Source of the DNA: Gammaproteobacteria bacterium
GTDB taxonomy: Bacteria > Pseudomonadota > Gammaproteobacteria > GCA-001735895
Assembly (NCBI GenBank): GCA_029862005.1
Contig: JAOTYD010000002.1
Location: forward strand, 237,642-301,641
DNA length: 64,000 nucleotides
Direction: 5' to 3'
Positions within the stretch are counted from its first letter, which is position 1, and each line of letters opens with the position of its first letter. Positions 28,881 through 37,880 of this stretch are shown in pieces. The position numbers were made by a program, and so were the translations under genes. Under the pieces are notes generated by a model that was given only the letters and a program-made list of their open reading frames with translations, was not told the origin of the DNA and made no database searches.

Positions 28881-30014
28881 TTATTTACGTTCAAGTTTAA
28901 ATTCGATCCGTCGATTCTGCGACCTGCCTTCGACGGTATCGTTGGATTCAACGGGTTGGTTTTCGCCATAGCCGACACTGCTGATCAGTCCAATATTGGT
29001 AATCGCATTAACAATATAGGCTTTAACCGCATCTGCCCGTCTCTGGCTTAACGCCAGGTTATAAGCCTCATCACCGCTATTGTCGGTGTGACCGGCGATT
29101 ATTAATTTATTTTCCGATACCACTTCATCACACTGTTCAAGCGTGCTAATAATTTGATCGAGTATTGGATAGCTGGTCGCCTGTAATTCGGCCGTATTAG
29201 ATGCAAACAGAACTTTTTTACCCTTGATCCCAGCATCGAGTCTTGATTGACAGTCCTTAAGCGCAGGATCTTCTTGTGCGACAACAGCCTTCAGATCTGC
29301 GGTATTCTCCTGGACAGTTCCTGGTGCCGCTGATCCAGTCACTGCAACCTCTGTATCAAGATTACTGCCTAGCAGTTTTTTGGCCTCGTAAACCAGCATT
29401 AATCGTTCGCCATGTGATTCGACTTCGGCCGTTAACAGGCTGTCGCTGTCAGAAATTTTAAGTTGTGCGGTTCCCATATTGACCAGGCTGGGTAATAACT
29501 GTGTTGTGGCATCCAGCCAGTCCGCCGTTTTTACCTGCGCGCTCAGGATTAGTTCGTTTACAACATTTTCATTTCCGAAGGTTGCTTTTGCCGCGTTGAC
29601 CACCGTATCAATCGACGCCTGTGACGCCAATCGACCACCGAGCACAACGGCACCATCCTGTTGTTGAATGGATAGCTCTGACGAGGATAAAGATGGTCTA
29701 ATTTCAAGTTGATCATCAATAACACGAACGCCGTAAACGCTTTCAACCATTTCAATGACGAGCTGACGTGACTCGGCCGATGGTGCCATTCCCTTCAGCA
29801 AAACGTCTCGGCCACGCCCATCGAGCTCGATCGTTACCCAATCAATTTTCTCGACCGATAACTTTTCCATTATTCTGTATTCCAGGTCCGTCTCGATTAT
29901 TTCCTGCCTGGACAAAATCATAAGTACAAAAAGCAACACGAGTCCGGATAAAGTGATCAGCCACCACATTTTCCAGGGTAAGTCAGCGTGTATCGGGTTT
30001 TGACTGTTTGTCAT
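28881..30014 (-). CDS. BON-domain OmpA-family protein
   Basis: The 377-residue protein has a membrane helix near the N-terminus (WWLITLSGLVLLFVLMI), two BON-like domains (about 40-105 and 110-165), and a C-terminal OmpA peptidoglycan-binding domain (LFASNTAELQ, GHTDNSGDEAYNLALSQRRA, GYGENQP, QNRRIEFKL). The ATG at 30014 gives a normal N-terminus; the open frame continues to 30119 without supporting signals. It is probably anchored in the inner membrane and bound to peptidoglycan. It leads a minus-strand operon with the 34-residue peptide and HhH genes. Confidence 0.9.
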   Translation of the reverse strand: MTNSQNPIHADLPWKMWWLITLSGLVLLFVLMILSRQEIIETDLEYRIMEKLSVEKIDWVTIELDGRGRDVLLKGMAPSAESRQLVIEMVESVYGVRVIDDQLEIRPSLSSSELSIQQQDGAVVLGGRLASQASIDTVVNAAKATFGNENVVNELILSAQVKTADWLDATTQLLPSLVNMGTAQLKISDSDSLLTAEVESHGERLMLVYEAKKLLGSNLDTEVAVTGSAAPGTVQENTADLKAVVAQEDPALKDCQSRLDAGIKGKKVLFASNTAELQATSYPILDQIISTLEQCDEVVSENKLIIAGHTDNSGDEAYNLALSQRRADAVKAYIVNAITNIGLISSVGYGENQPVESNDTVEGRSQNRRIEFKLERK

Positions 30015-30451
30015 AATTAGTACCTTCCAGGCAACCAATTGGTAAATGTTTTCGAGCCGCATATAACAGCAATACACTGCTCCAGTTGCCGGCATACTAC
30101 AGGCATTTTTCGGCGACATTTAACGTCAGCACCAGATTTAACAAACATTTAACAATAGGCATACGGTCTGGATGATTCATGTTCGACATTACGCGTGAAC
30201 GCAGGAAAACCCGAACACAGCCTGGATGGCATCCTGTCATTATTCTTGCCTTGCCGGATCTACTGATCTCTAAAAAAGCCACTCCCGGGGGTATACGAAA
30301 ATTGATTCTTGAGAATGCTCCCCATGCTGAATTGTTACGAATTGTTAATTATGGATCGAAGGCATTGTCTACTGTGATCGCCTTACCTATAGTGCCCGCG
30401 AAATAAGGTGACTTACCTGGCCTTGTAAATTTTGCAGTAACGGAGATGCAG
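30015..30451. other. divergent intergenic region
   Basis: About 437 bases separate the BON-OmpA operon from the DUF937-like gene. An open frame at 30179-30406 has no ribosome-binding site and an unlikely composition, so it is not called. Promoters for both sides are expected; none was identified with confidence. Confidence 0.4.
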
Positions 30452-30820
30452 ATGGACTTTATAAAAGATTGTTTTGAAGAGCATGGCGATGCCTTAACCA
30501 AGCAATTGGAAGGGGCAGGGTTTTCAGCTGATCAAGCCAGGCAATTTTTGCCTGAAGCCGCCTCGGGTATCTTAGAATCAGCCCAGGGCCTGGACGTAGC
30601 GGATATAGCCCAGCAGCTGGTCTCGGATGGTCCTTCTCCATTCTTAAGTGCAATTAACGCAAATGCAATTGCCGAAAAACTCGGCATGAATTCTGACCTG
30701 GTAACAAAAGGCCTTGCTGCTATCGCACCTGTGTTGTCGCAGGCATTTGCACAAAAAGGTGAGGGCTTGATGGGCGCGGTGTCTTCATTGGCACCGGGAA
30801 TACTAAAGCGATTTAGCTAA
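30452..30820 (+). CDS. small DUF937-like protein
   Basis: This 122-residue soluble protein has the helical pattern of DUF937-like proteins (NAIAEKLGMNSDLVTKGLAA then IAPVLSQAF). The ATG at 30452 is chosen because GGAG lies six bases upstream; an ATG at 30446 directly abuts that GGAG. It is followed by the DUF4332 gene 60 bases on. Function unknown. Confidence 0.7.
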   Translation: MDFIKDCFEEHGDALTKQLEGAGFSADQARQFLPEAASGILESAQGLDVADIAQQLVSDGPSPFLSAINANAIAEKLGMNSDLVTKGLAAIAPVLSQAFAQKGEGLMGAVSSLAPGILKRFS

Positions 30821-30880
30821 CAGAGCACAAAATTGCCTAATTTTTTAAACTTTATATCAGACAGCATAGGAGAGACAAAA

Positions 30881-31288
30881 ATGTCGAGAAGTATCCAAGA
30901 TGTAGAAGGTATCGGTCCGAAGTATGCATCACTGCTAAAGCGGGAAGGTATTCATTCACCTGAAAAGTTGCTTGCAGTCGGCGGCGACCGGACCGGCCGA
31001 AAATTACTGGCAGAGAAAACGTCGATCAACGAGAAGCACATATTGAAGTGGGTGAACATGTGCGACCTGTTTCGCATTAAAGGGGTTGCTGGACAGTTCT
31101 CAGAACTTCTGGAAGGCGCGGGAGTTGATACTGTTAAAGAGCTGCGCAACCGTAACGCAGAGAACCTTGCAGAAAAGATGGCCGAAGTGAATAAGGTAAA
31201 GCGCCTTTGCAAGGTATCGCCCAGCCCAAAAACTGTAACACGGTGGGTTGCCCAGGCAAAAAAACTGGCGCCAGCTGTCACTTATTAA
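30881..31288 (+). CDS. DUF4332 helix-hairpin-helix protein
   Basis: The 135-residue protein has two HhH units (IQDVEGIGPKYASLLKREGI and LFRIKGVAGQFSELLEGAGV), matching DUF4332. The ATG at 30881 has GGAGA eight bases upstream; the longer open frame to 30833 is not needed. It is soluble, in contrast to the membrane-anchored HhH protein at 27968-28765, whose hairpin motifs it resembles. Confidence 0.85.
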   Translation: MSRSIQDVEGIGPKYASLLKREGIHSPEKLLAVGGDRTGRKLLAEKTSINEKHILKWVNMCDLFRIKGVAGQFSELLEGAGVDTVKELRNRNAENLAEKMAEVNKVKRLCKVSPSPKTVTRWVAQAKKLAPAVTY

Positions 31289-31396
31289 TTCGATTTCAAC
31301 GCGGAGAGGCGATAACAAATTTTCACTGCGATCAGCAATGAATTGATGTGGCCCAGGCTGTACCTTTTTTGATTTCGAAAAATCCGTGCGACAAAA

Positions 31397-31439
31397 ACCG
31401 GGTATTCCCGACCGGGTATTCCCGACAAGGAGTACCCGG
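31397..31439 (+). repeat. 14-bp tandem repeat with alternative hairpins
   Basis: Two exact copies of ACCGGGTATTCCCG (31397-31410, 31411-31424) are followed by TACCCGG (31433-31439), which can pair with CCGGGTA of either copy. The element sits just before the ribosome-binding site of the MscS-like gene and could be a leader structure or an operator. Confidence 0.5.
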
Positions 31440-31462
31440 CCCAATAAACCGGAGACATACAA

Positions 31463-32641
31463 ATGAACGAATATATAAACAATCTCACAGAAATGCTGGG
31501 ACCAGTAGCATCAGGAAAACTGGCCCATGCCATCATCGGTCTTTTGATTCTTGTAGTCGGGCTATTTGTAGTCAAAATCCTGGCCGGTATTTTTTCCAGG
31601 ATGCTTAAAAAAGTTAACTGGTTATATCGCACCAATACCGATGGCTCGATCACCGATCTGGCTTCGCCGATTGCATCATTAATCAAGGCGGTACTGACAA
31701 TCTTCGTTCTCATGGCTGTTTTACAGCATTTTGGATTAACCGATGTGCTGGCACCGTTAAAGGATATGGTGACGGAAATAACCAGCGCATTGCCCAATAT
31801 TATTGGCGCAGGAATTATTATTTACGCTGGCTGGATAATCGCGAAAATCGTGTCTCAGATCGTCGCCATGGCGCTTGGCAAATTTGACGAGAAACTGGCT
31901 GAAAAGACTGGTAACGATGAGATAAAAGTTTCTGCTTTTGGCAGTGCACTGGTGCTGTTCGCCATTTTATTACCCATCGTTGTCTCGGCGCTCGGCGTGT
32001 TGAATATTCCAGCGATATCTGTGCCGGCTTCGGCGATGATCGAAAAACTGATGGCCGCAGTTCCAAACATTATCGGCGCCGGCATCATTCTCCTGGTCGC
32101 CTACCTGGTAACCAAGTTCGTAATACATATGCTGAACACGCTTCTCGAAGGCATGCATGTCAACTCGTTACCGGAAAAAATAGGTGTCCAGGGGCTGTTT
32201 ACTGAATCATTTACCGTAACGCGCCTGATCGGGGCAGCCATCATGTTTTTCGCAATGCTGTCAGCATCGACGGCAGCCATCAACCTGCTGGGTATCGATG
32301 TGATCTCGTCTATTTTTGCCAAAGTGATCGAGTTTGGTGGCGGCATTCTTATCGGCAGCATTATTCTCTTTATTGGATATTTTTTAAGTAACCTCGCTTA
32401 TACAAAATTATTGGCAGGAACGAGTGCTGCGATCGCTAATATCGCGCGCTTCGCGATACTGGGACTGGTATTGGCGATGGGTCTAAAATCTATGGGCCTG
32501 GCGGATAACATCGTCAACATGGCTTTTGGCTTCACCATCGGTGGTGTTGCGGTTGCGATGGCGCTCGCATTTGGCCTTGGTGGCAAGGACGCAGCTAAAG
32601 CCATTACCGATAGCTGGGCATCCAGGATAATCAATAAATAA
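31463..32641 (+). CDS. mechanosensitive-channel-like protein (conserved TM helix repeats)
   Basis: This 392-residue membrane protein has about ten hydrophobic segments and repeated Gly-rich helices of the conserved-TM-helix type (LPNIIGAGIIIYAGWIIAK and VPNIIGAGIILLVAYLVTK; later GGVAVAMALAFGLGGKDAA). The last resembles the pore helix of MscS-like channels. The soluble MscS beta domain is missing, so it may be a reduced relative such as CmpX. GGAG lies nine bases before the ATG. With MscL nearby, a role in osmotic or membrane tension response is likely. Confidence 0.82.
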   Translation: MNEYINNLTEMLGPVASGKLAHAIIGLLILVVGLFVVKILAGIFSRMLKKVNWLYRTNTDGSITDLASPIASLIKAVLTIFVLMAVLQHFGLTDVLAPLKDMVTEITSALPNIIGAGIIIYAGWIIAKIVSQIVAMALGKFDEKLAEKTGNDEIKVSAFGSALVLFAILLPIVVSALGVLNIPAISVPASAMIEKLMAAVPNIIGAGIILLVAYLVTKFVIHMLNTLLEGMHVNSLPEKIGVQGLFTESFTVTRLIGAAIMFFAMLSASTAAINLLGIDVISSIFAKVIEFGGGILIGSIILFIGYFLSNLAYTKLLAGTSAAIANIARFAILGLVLAMGLKSMGLADNIVNMAFGFTIGGVAVAMALAFGLGGKDAAKAITDSWASRIINK

Positions 32642-32844
32642 TCGTCGGCTTCATACCCGGAATGTCAAGGCCCGCAAGCCTGATTCTAAGCCCTTGTGTT
32701 GACGCCAGGGTGTTTACTGAATTATCGGCCAATGCTTTGCAAAAAGATGACTCGGGTGCTCAAAGCATTTCACAAAGGTTTAACAATCTCGTTTACCCAG
32801 ATTGATATGATGAAGACGAACCAAGCTATAACAGAGGCGTAGAA

Positions 32845-34014
32845 ATGAAAACTTTATTTGTAGTAGTAGCAGTATATTCAATCGCACTAATTTCAGGCTG
32901 TAGCTCCTCAAGTCAACAATTTGGAAGCAACCAGAGCGAATACGAAGCAGAAATTAATGCTCGTAACAAGGAGCTCGAAGCGCGTGACATGGAAATCGCC
33001 GCACGTGATAAGGAACTGATGGCGCGTGACCAGGAAATCAGCGAATTAAAGAAGCAACTGGATCAAAGTCAAAAAGTATCGATGATGACCGCCAGCACAG
33101 GTACCCAGCAGGCTGGTCAATCCGATGCTTCGATGATGGCCAGATTGTTACCGCCCAAAGCCAGGGCAGGCCAGTGTTTTGCGCGCGTATTCTCCCCGCC
33201 AAAATATAAAACTGAAACCGAGAAGGTTCTCAAGGCAGATGGATACGACGAGGTAAAAATCACACCCGCTGTTTATCGTTCGGAACCCAAGACGGTATTG
33301 GTTAAAGAAGCCACGGAAGTTTTAGAAGTGATTCCGGCAGTGTATGGCTGGAAAGAGGAAAAAGTGCTGGTGAGCCCGGAAATTACCGAGTTAAGAGTTG
33401 TCCCGGCAGTCTATGCAACCGTACAAGAGCGGGTTCTGGTTAAACCTGCGCATTCGGTGTGGAAAAAAGGTACCGGCCCGATCACCAAAATTGATGAGAG
33501 CACCGGTGAAATCATGTGTCTGGTAGAGATTCCGGCCGAGTACAAAACGGTACAAAAACGCGTATTGAAAACACCGGAAACCACCAAGCCGGTCGTTGTC
33601 AAGAAGGCGGTTTACAAGACCGTTAAAACACGTGTTGTTAAAGAGCCCGCACGGACGGTGACCCGGAAAGTTCCAGCTGCCTACGATACCGTGGCGGTAC
33701 AGAAGCTGGTTAAGGCGGCAAGCACCTCAAAGGTCAGCAAGCCCCCGGTTTACGAGACGGTAAAAACCTCTTACAAGGTTAGTGATGGTTACCTGAAGTG
33801 GGAGCCGATCTTATGCGAAACCAATGTGACGGGTGACATTATTCGCAAGCTTCAGCAGGCACTGAATACGAAAGGCTACCAGGCAGGTCCGGTTGATGGT
33901 ATCTACGGCGCTCGGACAACCCAGGCAGTTCGCAAATACCAACAGGACAGCAAAATTCCTGGTAATGGTGAGTTGACCATCGAACTGGTTGAAGCTCTGA
34001 ATATCAAGTACTGA
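32845..34014 (+). CDS. repeat lipoprotein with peptidoglycan-binding domain
   Basis: The 389-residue protein has a signal peptide with a lipobox (LISGC), a short heptad-like coiled coil ([17 protein letters not shown]), then a central region of repeats of type PAVYxxVxxxVLVKP spanning about residues 130-310. A C-terminal PG_binding_1 domain follows ([24 protein letters not shown]). It is probably an outer-membrane lipoprotein linking membrane and cell wall. It precedes mscL by 112 bases on the same strand. Confidence 0.87.
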   Translation: MKTLFVVVAVYSIALISGCSSSSQQFGSNQSEYEAEINARNKELEARDMEIAARDKELMARDQEISELKKQLDQSQKVSMMTASTGTQQAGQSDASMMARLLPPKARAGQCFARVFSPPKYKTETEKVLKADGYDEVKITPAVYRSEPKTVLVKEATEVLEVIPAVYGWKEEKVLVSPEITELRVVPAVYATVQERVLVKPAHSVWKKGTGPITKIDESTGEIMCLVEIPAEYKTVQKRVLKTPETTKPVVVKKAVYKTVKTRVVKEPARTVTRKVPAAYDTVAVQKLVKAASTSKVSKPPVYETVKTSYKVSDGYLKWEPILCETNVTGDIIRKLQQALNTKGYQAGPVDGIYGARTTQAVRKYQQDSKIPGNGELTIELVEALNIKY

Positions 34015-34126
34015 ATATCACCACCTTCGTGAGTTTGGTTGCGGCCATTACGGAAATATCCGAATGGCCGCAATTAATCAGATCTGTGGTATTAACAACA
34101 AATCAGAATTTTTAGGGGAAATAACA

Positions 34127-34528
34127 ATGAGTATGATGAGTGAATTTAAGGACTTTGCCATGCGTGGCAATGTCGTTGACATGGCAGTAGGTATCGTCAT
34201 CGGTGGTGCGTTCGGAAAGATCGTATCTTCCTTCGTTGCTGACGTTTTGATGCCGCCAATCGGCTTGTTGATGGGTGGCGTAAATTTTAGCGACCTGGCA
34301 ATTATGCTGAAGGATGCTGTCGGTGAAACGGCCCCGGTAATGATCAAGTATGGGTCCTTTATCCAGACCGTAGTCGACTTCGTCATCATCGCGTTCGCGA
34401 TCTTCCTTGTCGTCAAGGCGATGAACTCGATGAAGAAGCCGGAAGAAGAACCGGCACCAGCTCCGGATACAGGCCCCAGCGCCGAGGAAACTCTGCTGGG
34501 CGAGATTCGCGATCTATTGAAGCGGTAG
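34127..34528 (+). CDS. mscL: large-conductance mechanosensitive channel MscL
   Basis: The 133-residue protein matches MscL throughout: N-terminal helix [19 protein letters not shown], the first pore helix [18 protein letters not shown], the second helix and a charged C-terminal helix ([13 protein letters not shown]). It releases solutes on hypo-osmotic shock. The ATG at 34127 has AGGGG eight bases upstream; the open frame to 34064 is not supported. Confidence 0.96.
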   Translation: MSMMSEFKDFAMRGNVVDMAVGIVIGGAFGKIVSSFVADVLMPPIGLLMGGVNFSDLAIMLKDAVGETAPVMIKYGSFIQTVVDFVIIAFAIFLVVKAMNSMKKPEEEPAPAPDTGPSAEETLLGEIRDLLKR

Positions 34529-34548
34529 TTGTTCTTTGTCAATGAAAT

Positions 34549-34583
34549 GCTCGAGCCACCCGTGCAATGACGGGTGATTCGAG
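34549..34583 (+). terminator. hairpin after mscL, sharing 14 bp with 35467-35480
   Basis: CTCGA..CACCCGT pairs with ACGGGTG..TCGAG around a short loop, 21 bases after the mscL stop. There is no T-run. Its left arm GCTCGAGCCACCCG recurs in inverted orientation at 35467-35480, on the other side of the DUF481 gene, so it may be a dispersed repeat rather than a simple terminator. Confidence 0.55.
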
Positions 34584-34673
34584 AAATTCACATATCCGGG
34601 CTTCTTCGTGTGACCAGGAGAGAATTTCTAGCATTTTAAAAATTTATAAAATCAAACTTGCGTGAGTACAGAA

Positions 34674-35393
34674 ATGTTAAAGAAACTGTTATTGATTATA
34701 TTTTTCATCCCACTAGTGTCGAATGCCGCCAACAGTGTTGAAGAAGAACAAGGCGTTTGGAAAGGTGAAGGTGAATTGGGCTTTACTTCTACTTCGGGTA
34801 ATACAGACTCAGAAAACCTAAATGCGAAACTGGGAATTTCCAGGGAAGAAGGCAAGTGGAAACATGCAGCCTCATTAGGAGCGATCAAGAACACCACCGA
34901 AGATGAGACTACTGCCGATAGCTTGCTATTCAAGGAAAAATCTGAATACAAACTTGGTGAGAAGTCATATGCATTCGGGCAGCTGCGATACGAGGACGAT
35001 GAATTCAGTGGTTACGATTACCAGACATCGATCTCATTCGGTGTCGGCTCACGCTTTATCGAAAATGAACAGCACCTCCTCGATGCATCGATCGGTTTGG
35101 GTTATCGAAGCATCAAAGACAGCGAAACCGGGGATTCGGAGGAAGACGCCATTATTACCGGGGAAGCCATCTATGCATACAAAATCAGCGAAACGGCAAC
35201 TTTTACCCAAATATTTTACGTGGAAAGTGGTGATGAAAACACCCATTCAGAGTCAGATACAGGATTAAAAATGCAGATAGTTGGCAACCTGGCATCAAAG
35301 ATAAGCTACCTGGTGAAACATAATTCCGACGTTCCCTCCGGCACAGATAAAACAGACAAAATCTTTTCAGTCTCGTTGGTCTACGGCTTTTGA
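34674..35393 (+). CDS. DUF481 outer-membrane beta-barrel
   Basis: The 239-residue protein has a signal peptide (cleavage near VSNAA) and the DUF481 pattern (GELGFTSTSGNTDSENLNAK, then alternating strands such as YAFGQLRYEDDEFSGYDYQ, ending FSVSLVYGF). DUF481 proteins are predicted outer-membrane barrels, sometimes induced by salt stress. The ATG at 34674 is used; an upstream in-frame GTG (34662) is possible. It stands between two inverted copies of a 14-base repeat. Confidence 0.88.
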   Translation: MLKKLLLIIFFIPLVSNAANSVEEEQGVWKGEGELGFTSTSGNTDSENLNAKLGISREEGKWKHAASLGAIKNTTEDETTADSLLFKEKSEYKLGEKSYAFGQLRYEDDEFSGYDYQTSISFGVGSRFIENEQHLLDASIGLGYRSIKDSETGDSEEDAIITGEAIYAYKISETATFTQIFYVESGDENTHSESDTGLKMQIVGNLASKISYLVKHNSDVPSGTDKTDKIFSVSLVYGF

Positions 35394-35706
35394 GTGAGAA
35401 CGAATCTCGAGCGATTGGCAAATAGTACAAATATGCCGGAATTGACTGATTCCACCTGGGCGATACCGGGTGGCTCGAGCATCCGCCTATACCCGTTTTC
35501 TCGATACGGCTAATAAAACGAAACCATGTTAATGAAAACTGACCCAAATCAAACTGGCAGAAGAATAAAAATGTTAAATTATTTTATAGATTTGTTAATT
35601 GATTCGGTTAAAGTTGAAACCTCCGTGAATACTGAATCGGAGTAATAAAAATGGAAGATGAAGGCGAAGCAGTTTTTGCCTCTGCTTCAGAATAAAAGGG
35701 TATCCG
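35394..35706. other. gene-free stretch with inverted repeat copy
   Basis: This 313-base gap contains the second copy of the 14-base repeat (35467-35480, inverted) with its own short stem, and AT-rich sequence before the HIRAN gene. A 14-codon open frame at about 35651-35695 is mostly a hairpin (GAAGCAG / CTGCTTC) and is not called. Confidence 0.45.
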
Positions 35707-36111
35707 ATGGGGATACACAAAGATTTCGTTACTGAAATCAAACCTTTATTTGTGACAGGTGACGGACATTACAATTTGGAGGTGGTCGGCGCACCACGCT
35801 GCCAAAAATACCTTAAAATGCTCGATAAGCACTTCTTGAAACAAGGCGGTCAGCAAGCGTTAATCGCAAAATTGCATTACGAAAATTGTAATCCTTACGA
35901 CAACAAGGCAATCAGGGTTGTGATCAATGGCGGGAAAGTGGGTTACCTGTTACCCGGGGATGCAAAATTGTTCAGAAAACGGCTCGAGCGAGTGGGGCAG
36001 GAAGGAGCCATTATCGCCTGCAATGCCATAATTACTGGTGGTAAACGAACCTGGAATTTCAAGAAAACAGCTTATGATATTCGGCTCGATTTACCGCTGT
36101 CGAAATTGTAG
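35707..36111 (+). CDS. HIRAN domain protein
   Basis: This 134-residue protein is essentially a single HIRAN domain (about residues 20-115): LEVVGAPRCQKYL, LHYENCNPYDNKAIRVVING, VGYLLPGDAKLFRKRL, IACNAIITGGKR. HIRAN domains bind 3' DNA ends in helicases such as HLTF; stand-alone forms are common in bacteria with unknown roles. No membrane segment or other domain is seen. Confidence 0.82.
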   Translation: MGIHKDFVTEIKPLFVTGDGHYNLEVVGAPRCQKYLKMLDKHFLKQGGQQALIAKLHYENCNPYDNKAIRVVINGGKVGYLLPGDAKLFRKRLERVGQEGAIIACNAIITGGKRTWNFKKTAYDIRLDLPLSKL

Positions 36112-36233
36112 CTTCCAGGTATCTTTCAGCTCTATTACTATCGATGCGAGCCCTGTAACGGCACCAGGTAATCGATTGGTGGTGTATTCCGTGTATTCCA
36201 GGTCGGATCACCAGGATTCAAGTAGATCCGTTT

Positions 36234-36884
36234 TTAAAGGACAACCAGCCCGTTCAGTAACTTTATTATTTCCGGTTTGTACTTATTGGCTAGCGCCGTT
36301 CCCGTGAACGCGAGCAGTTGGCTGGCGCCTTTTGAATTGGAGTGGTAATAACCCATGTAAGTCGCCTTGATTCCATTTACGACGCCCGACATTTCCATAA
36401 ATATTACTTTTTGCCCATTAACAATTCTGTATTCCTTAGTTACAACTCTCACGTTTGTGCCAACTTTTTCCATATTTTCCAATGCAATTTCGGCCAGGTT
36501 GTCGAGATTCACCTCGATCGATTCCGTAATGGCCATGGCGTAAATTTCCAGCTTCTTATGCTTTAACTCGTATTCGGCTTCCGGGTTGAGAGCACCTTTT
36601 TTTGTGAATCCCCATTTGGCAGGGTTCATCCAGAAACCGAGGTTATTAACCTTGCTTTTGACTGGAAAACTGGCACTCGATGGTTTTTTAAATTTTTTCG
36701 AGTTGGTTTTTATAACTTTAGCTTGTGAAGTTCGGGACTGATTTTCGTAATGCCAGGTCCCATCTGAATTTAGTATTACGATTTCGCCTGTACTGGTAAA
36801 CGCTTTTTCACCAGCAAAGACCAGGGAGGTACCGAGTGTAAATAATACGGTAGCAAGTACCGAGATATAACGTGAGGTGAGCAT
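36234..36884 (-). CDS. exported protein with DUF3157-like N-terminus
   Basis: The 216-residue protein has a signal peptide (to about residue 24, LVFAGEK), then the motif TSTGEIVILNSDGTWHYE as in DUF3157-like proteins, a basic linker, and a C-terminal domain of about 140 residues. The ATG at 36884 is used; a TTG five codons upstream is open but has no better ribosome-binding site. Function unknown. Confidence 0.72.
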   Translation of the reverse strand: MLTSRYISVLATVLFTLGTSLVFAGEKAFTSTGEIVILNSDGTWHYENQSRTSQAKVIKTNSKKFKKPSSASFPVKSKVNNLGFWMNPAKWGFTKKGALNPEAEYELKHKKLEIYAMAITESIEVNLDNLAEIALENMEKVGTNVRVVTKEYRIVNGQKVIFMEMSGVVNGIKATYMGYYHSNSKGASQLLAFTGTALANKYKPEIIKLLNGLVVL

Positions 36885-36999
36885 ATTATTCCGCCGCAAA
36901 GAGTTACAGGAAAGTTAAAGTTAATATAGTTCAAGAATTTGGGGATTTCAGGGATAGGTAAAGGGAGACAATCAGGAAATTCCGAGCGGCCCGTTAACA

Positions 37000-37034
37000 G
37001 GTATACTGTCCCCGGAATCGGAGTTAACTGTCAC
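37000..37034 (+). repeat. REP-like sequence: GGTATACTGTCCCCGGAA plus TTAACTGTCAC
   Basis: The 18-base block at 37000-37017 recurs as a near-exact copy at 49804-49821 and, inverted, over 15 bases at 62567-62581. Next to it, TTAACTGTCAC matches the arm of the inverted repeat at 39662-39716. Such short palindromic families are usually spread by RAYT transposases, and a broken RAYT-like gene lies at 49446-49790. Confidence 0.6.
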
Positions 37035-37102
37035 ATTGAATTCGTGGCAATACAACCGGCACAGTTTTGTTGATAAATCGGTAAAGAACAGAGGGCGCTC
37101 GT

Positions 37103-37801
37103 ATGACAAATCGAACCATTTTAATCACTGGTGCCAATCGCGGCATTGGCCTGGAACTAACAGAACAATTTGCAAAGGACGGATGGCAAGTACTCGCCTG
37201 CTGCAGGAGTCCAGCCGATGCCGGGGAATTGCAAGCGCTAACCGAACAAGGAACGGCCATTGAAGTACATACACTAGATGTTACTAACTATGAACAAATG
37301 GCATCATTGGCAGATCAACTTCGTGACAGACCAATCGATATCCTGCTCAGTAATGCTGGTATCTATGGTTCGAAAGGTGCCAGTTTTGGTGAGATCGATG
37401 CAGTGGAATGGCGCAATGTGCTTGAAGTCAATACGATTGCACCACTAATGCTGGTACAGGCATTCGTAGAACAGGTAGCGGCAAGCCAACAAAAACTGGT
37501 GGCGGTCATCAGCAGCAAGGTTGGTAGTATCGCAGACAACAGCAGTGGCGGAAGTTACATGTACCGCAGTTCCAAGACTGCAGTAAACCAGGTCGTGAAA
37601 AGTCTTTCCATCGACCTGGCCGACCGCGGCATAAGTGTGATAAGCCTGCACCCGGGTTGGGTTCAGACCGACATGGGTGGGCCCAATGCGGAAATCAGCA
37701 CGGACGCGAGTGTGTCCGGGTTAAAAAACATTCTGCAATCTGCGGGGCTCGCCCAAAGCGGGCAGTTCATCGAGTACGACGGAAGCAGTATTCCGTGGTA
37801 G
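37103..37801 (+). CDS. short-chain dehydrogenase/reductase
   Basis: The 232-residue protein is a classical SDR: cofactor motif TGANRGIGLEL at the N-terminus, NAG at about residue 85 (LLSNAGIYG), catalytic Ser and YRSSK (Tyr-x-x-x-Lys) near residue 155, and HPGWVQTDMGG. It resembles the C-factor/CsgA-like subgroup. AGAGGG lies about nine bases upstream. The substrate is unknown. GST and GcvT-like genes follow in the same direction. Confidence 0.92.
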   Translation: MTNRTILITGANRGIGLELTEQFAKDGWQVLACCRSPADAGELQALTEQGTAIEVHTLDVTNYEQMASLADQLRDRPIDILLSNAGIYGSKGASFGEIDAVEWRNVLEVNTIAPLMLVQAFVEQVAASQQKLVAVISSKVGSIADNSSGGSYMYRSSKTAVNQVVKSLSIDLADRGISVISLHPGWVQTDMGGPNAEISTDASVSGLKNILQSAGLAQSGQFIEYDGSSIPW

Positions 37802-37880
37802 CAACCAGTCTCAGCAAGCCTTGCCACCCCTCGGGGATTCACGTTCTATTCCAACGGAAATTTAACTGACGGAGCGCCGA

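Noticed and set aside
30179..30406. 75-codon frame in the BON-OmpA/DUF937 gap
   Set aside because: No ribosome-binding site, no domain and no operon context; composition like non-coding DNA.
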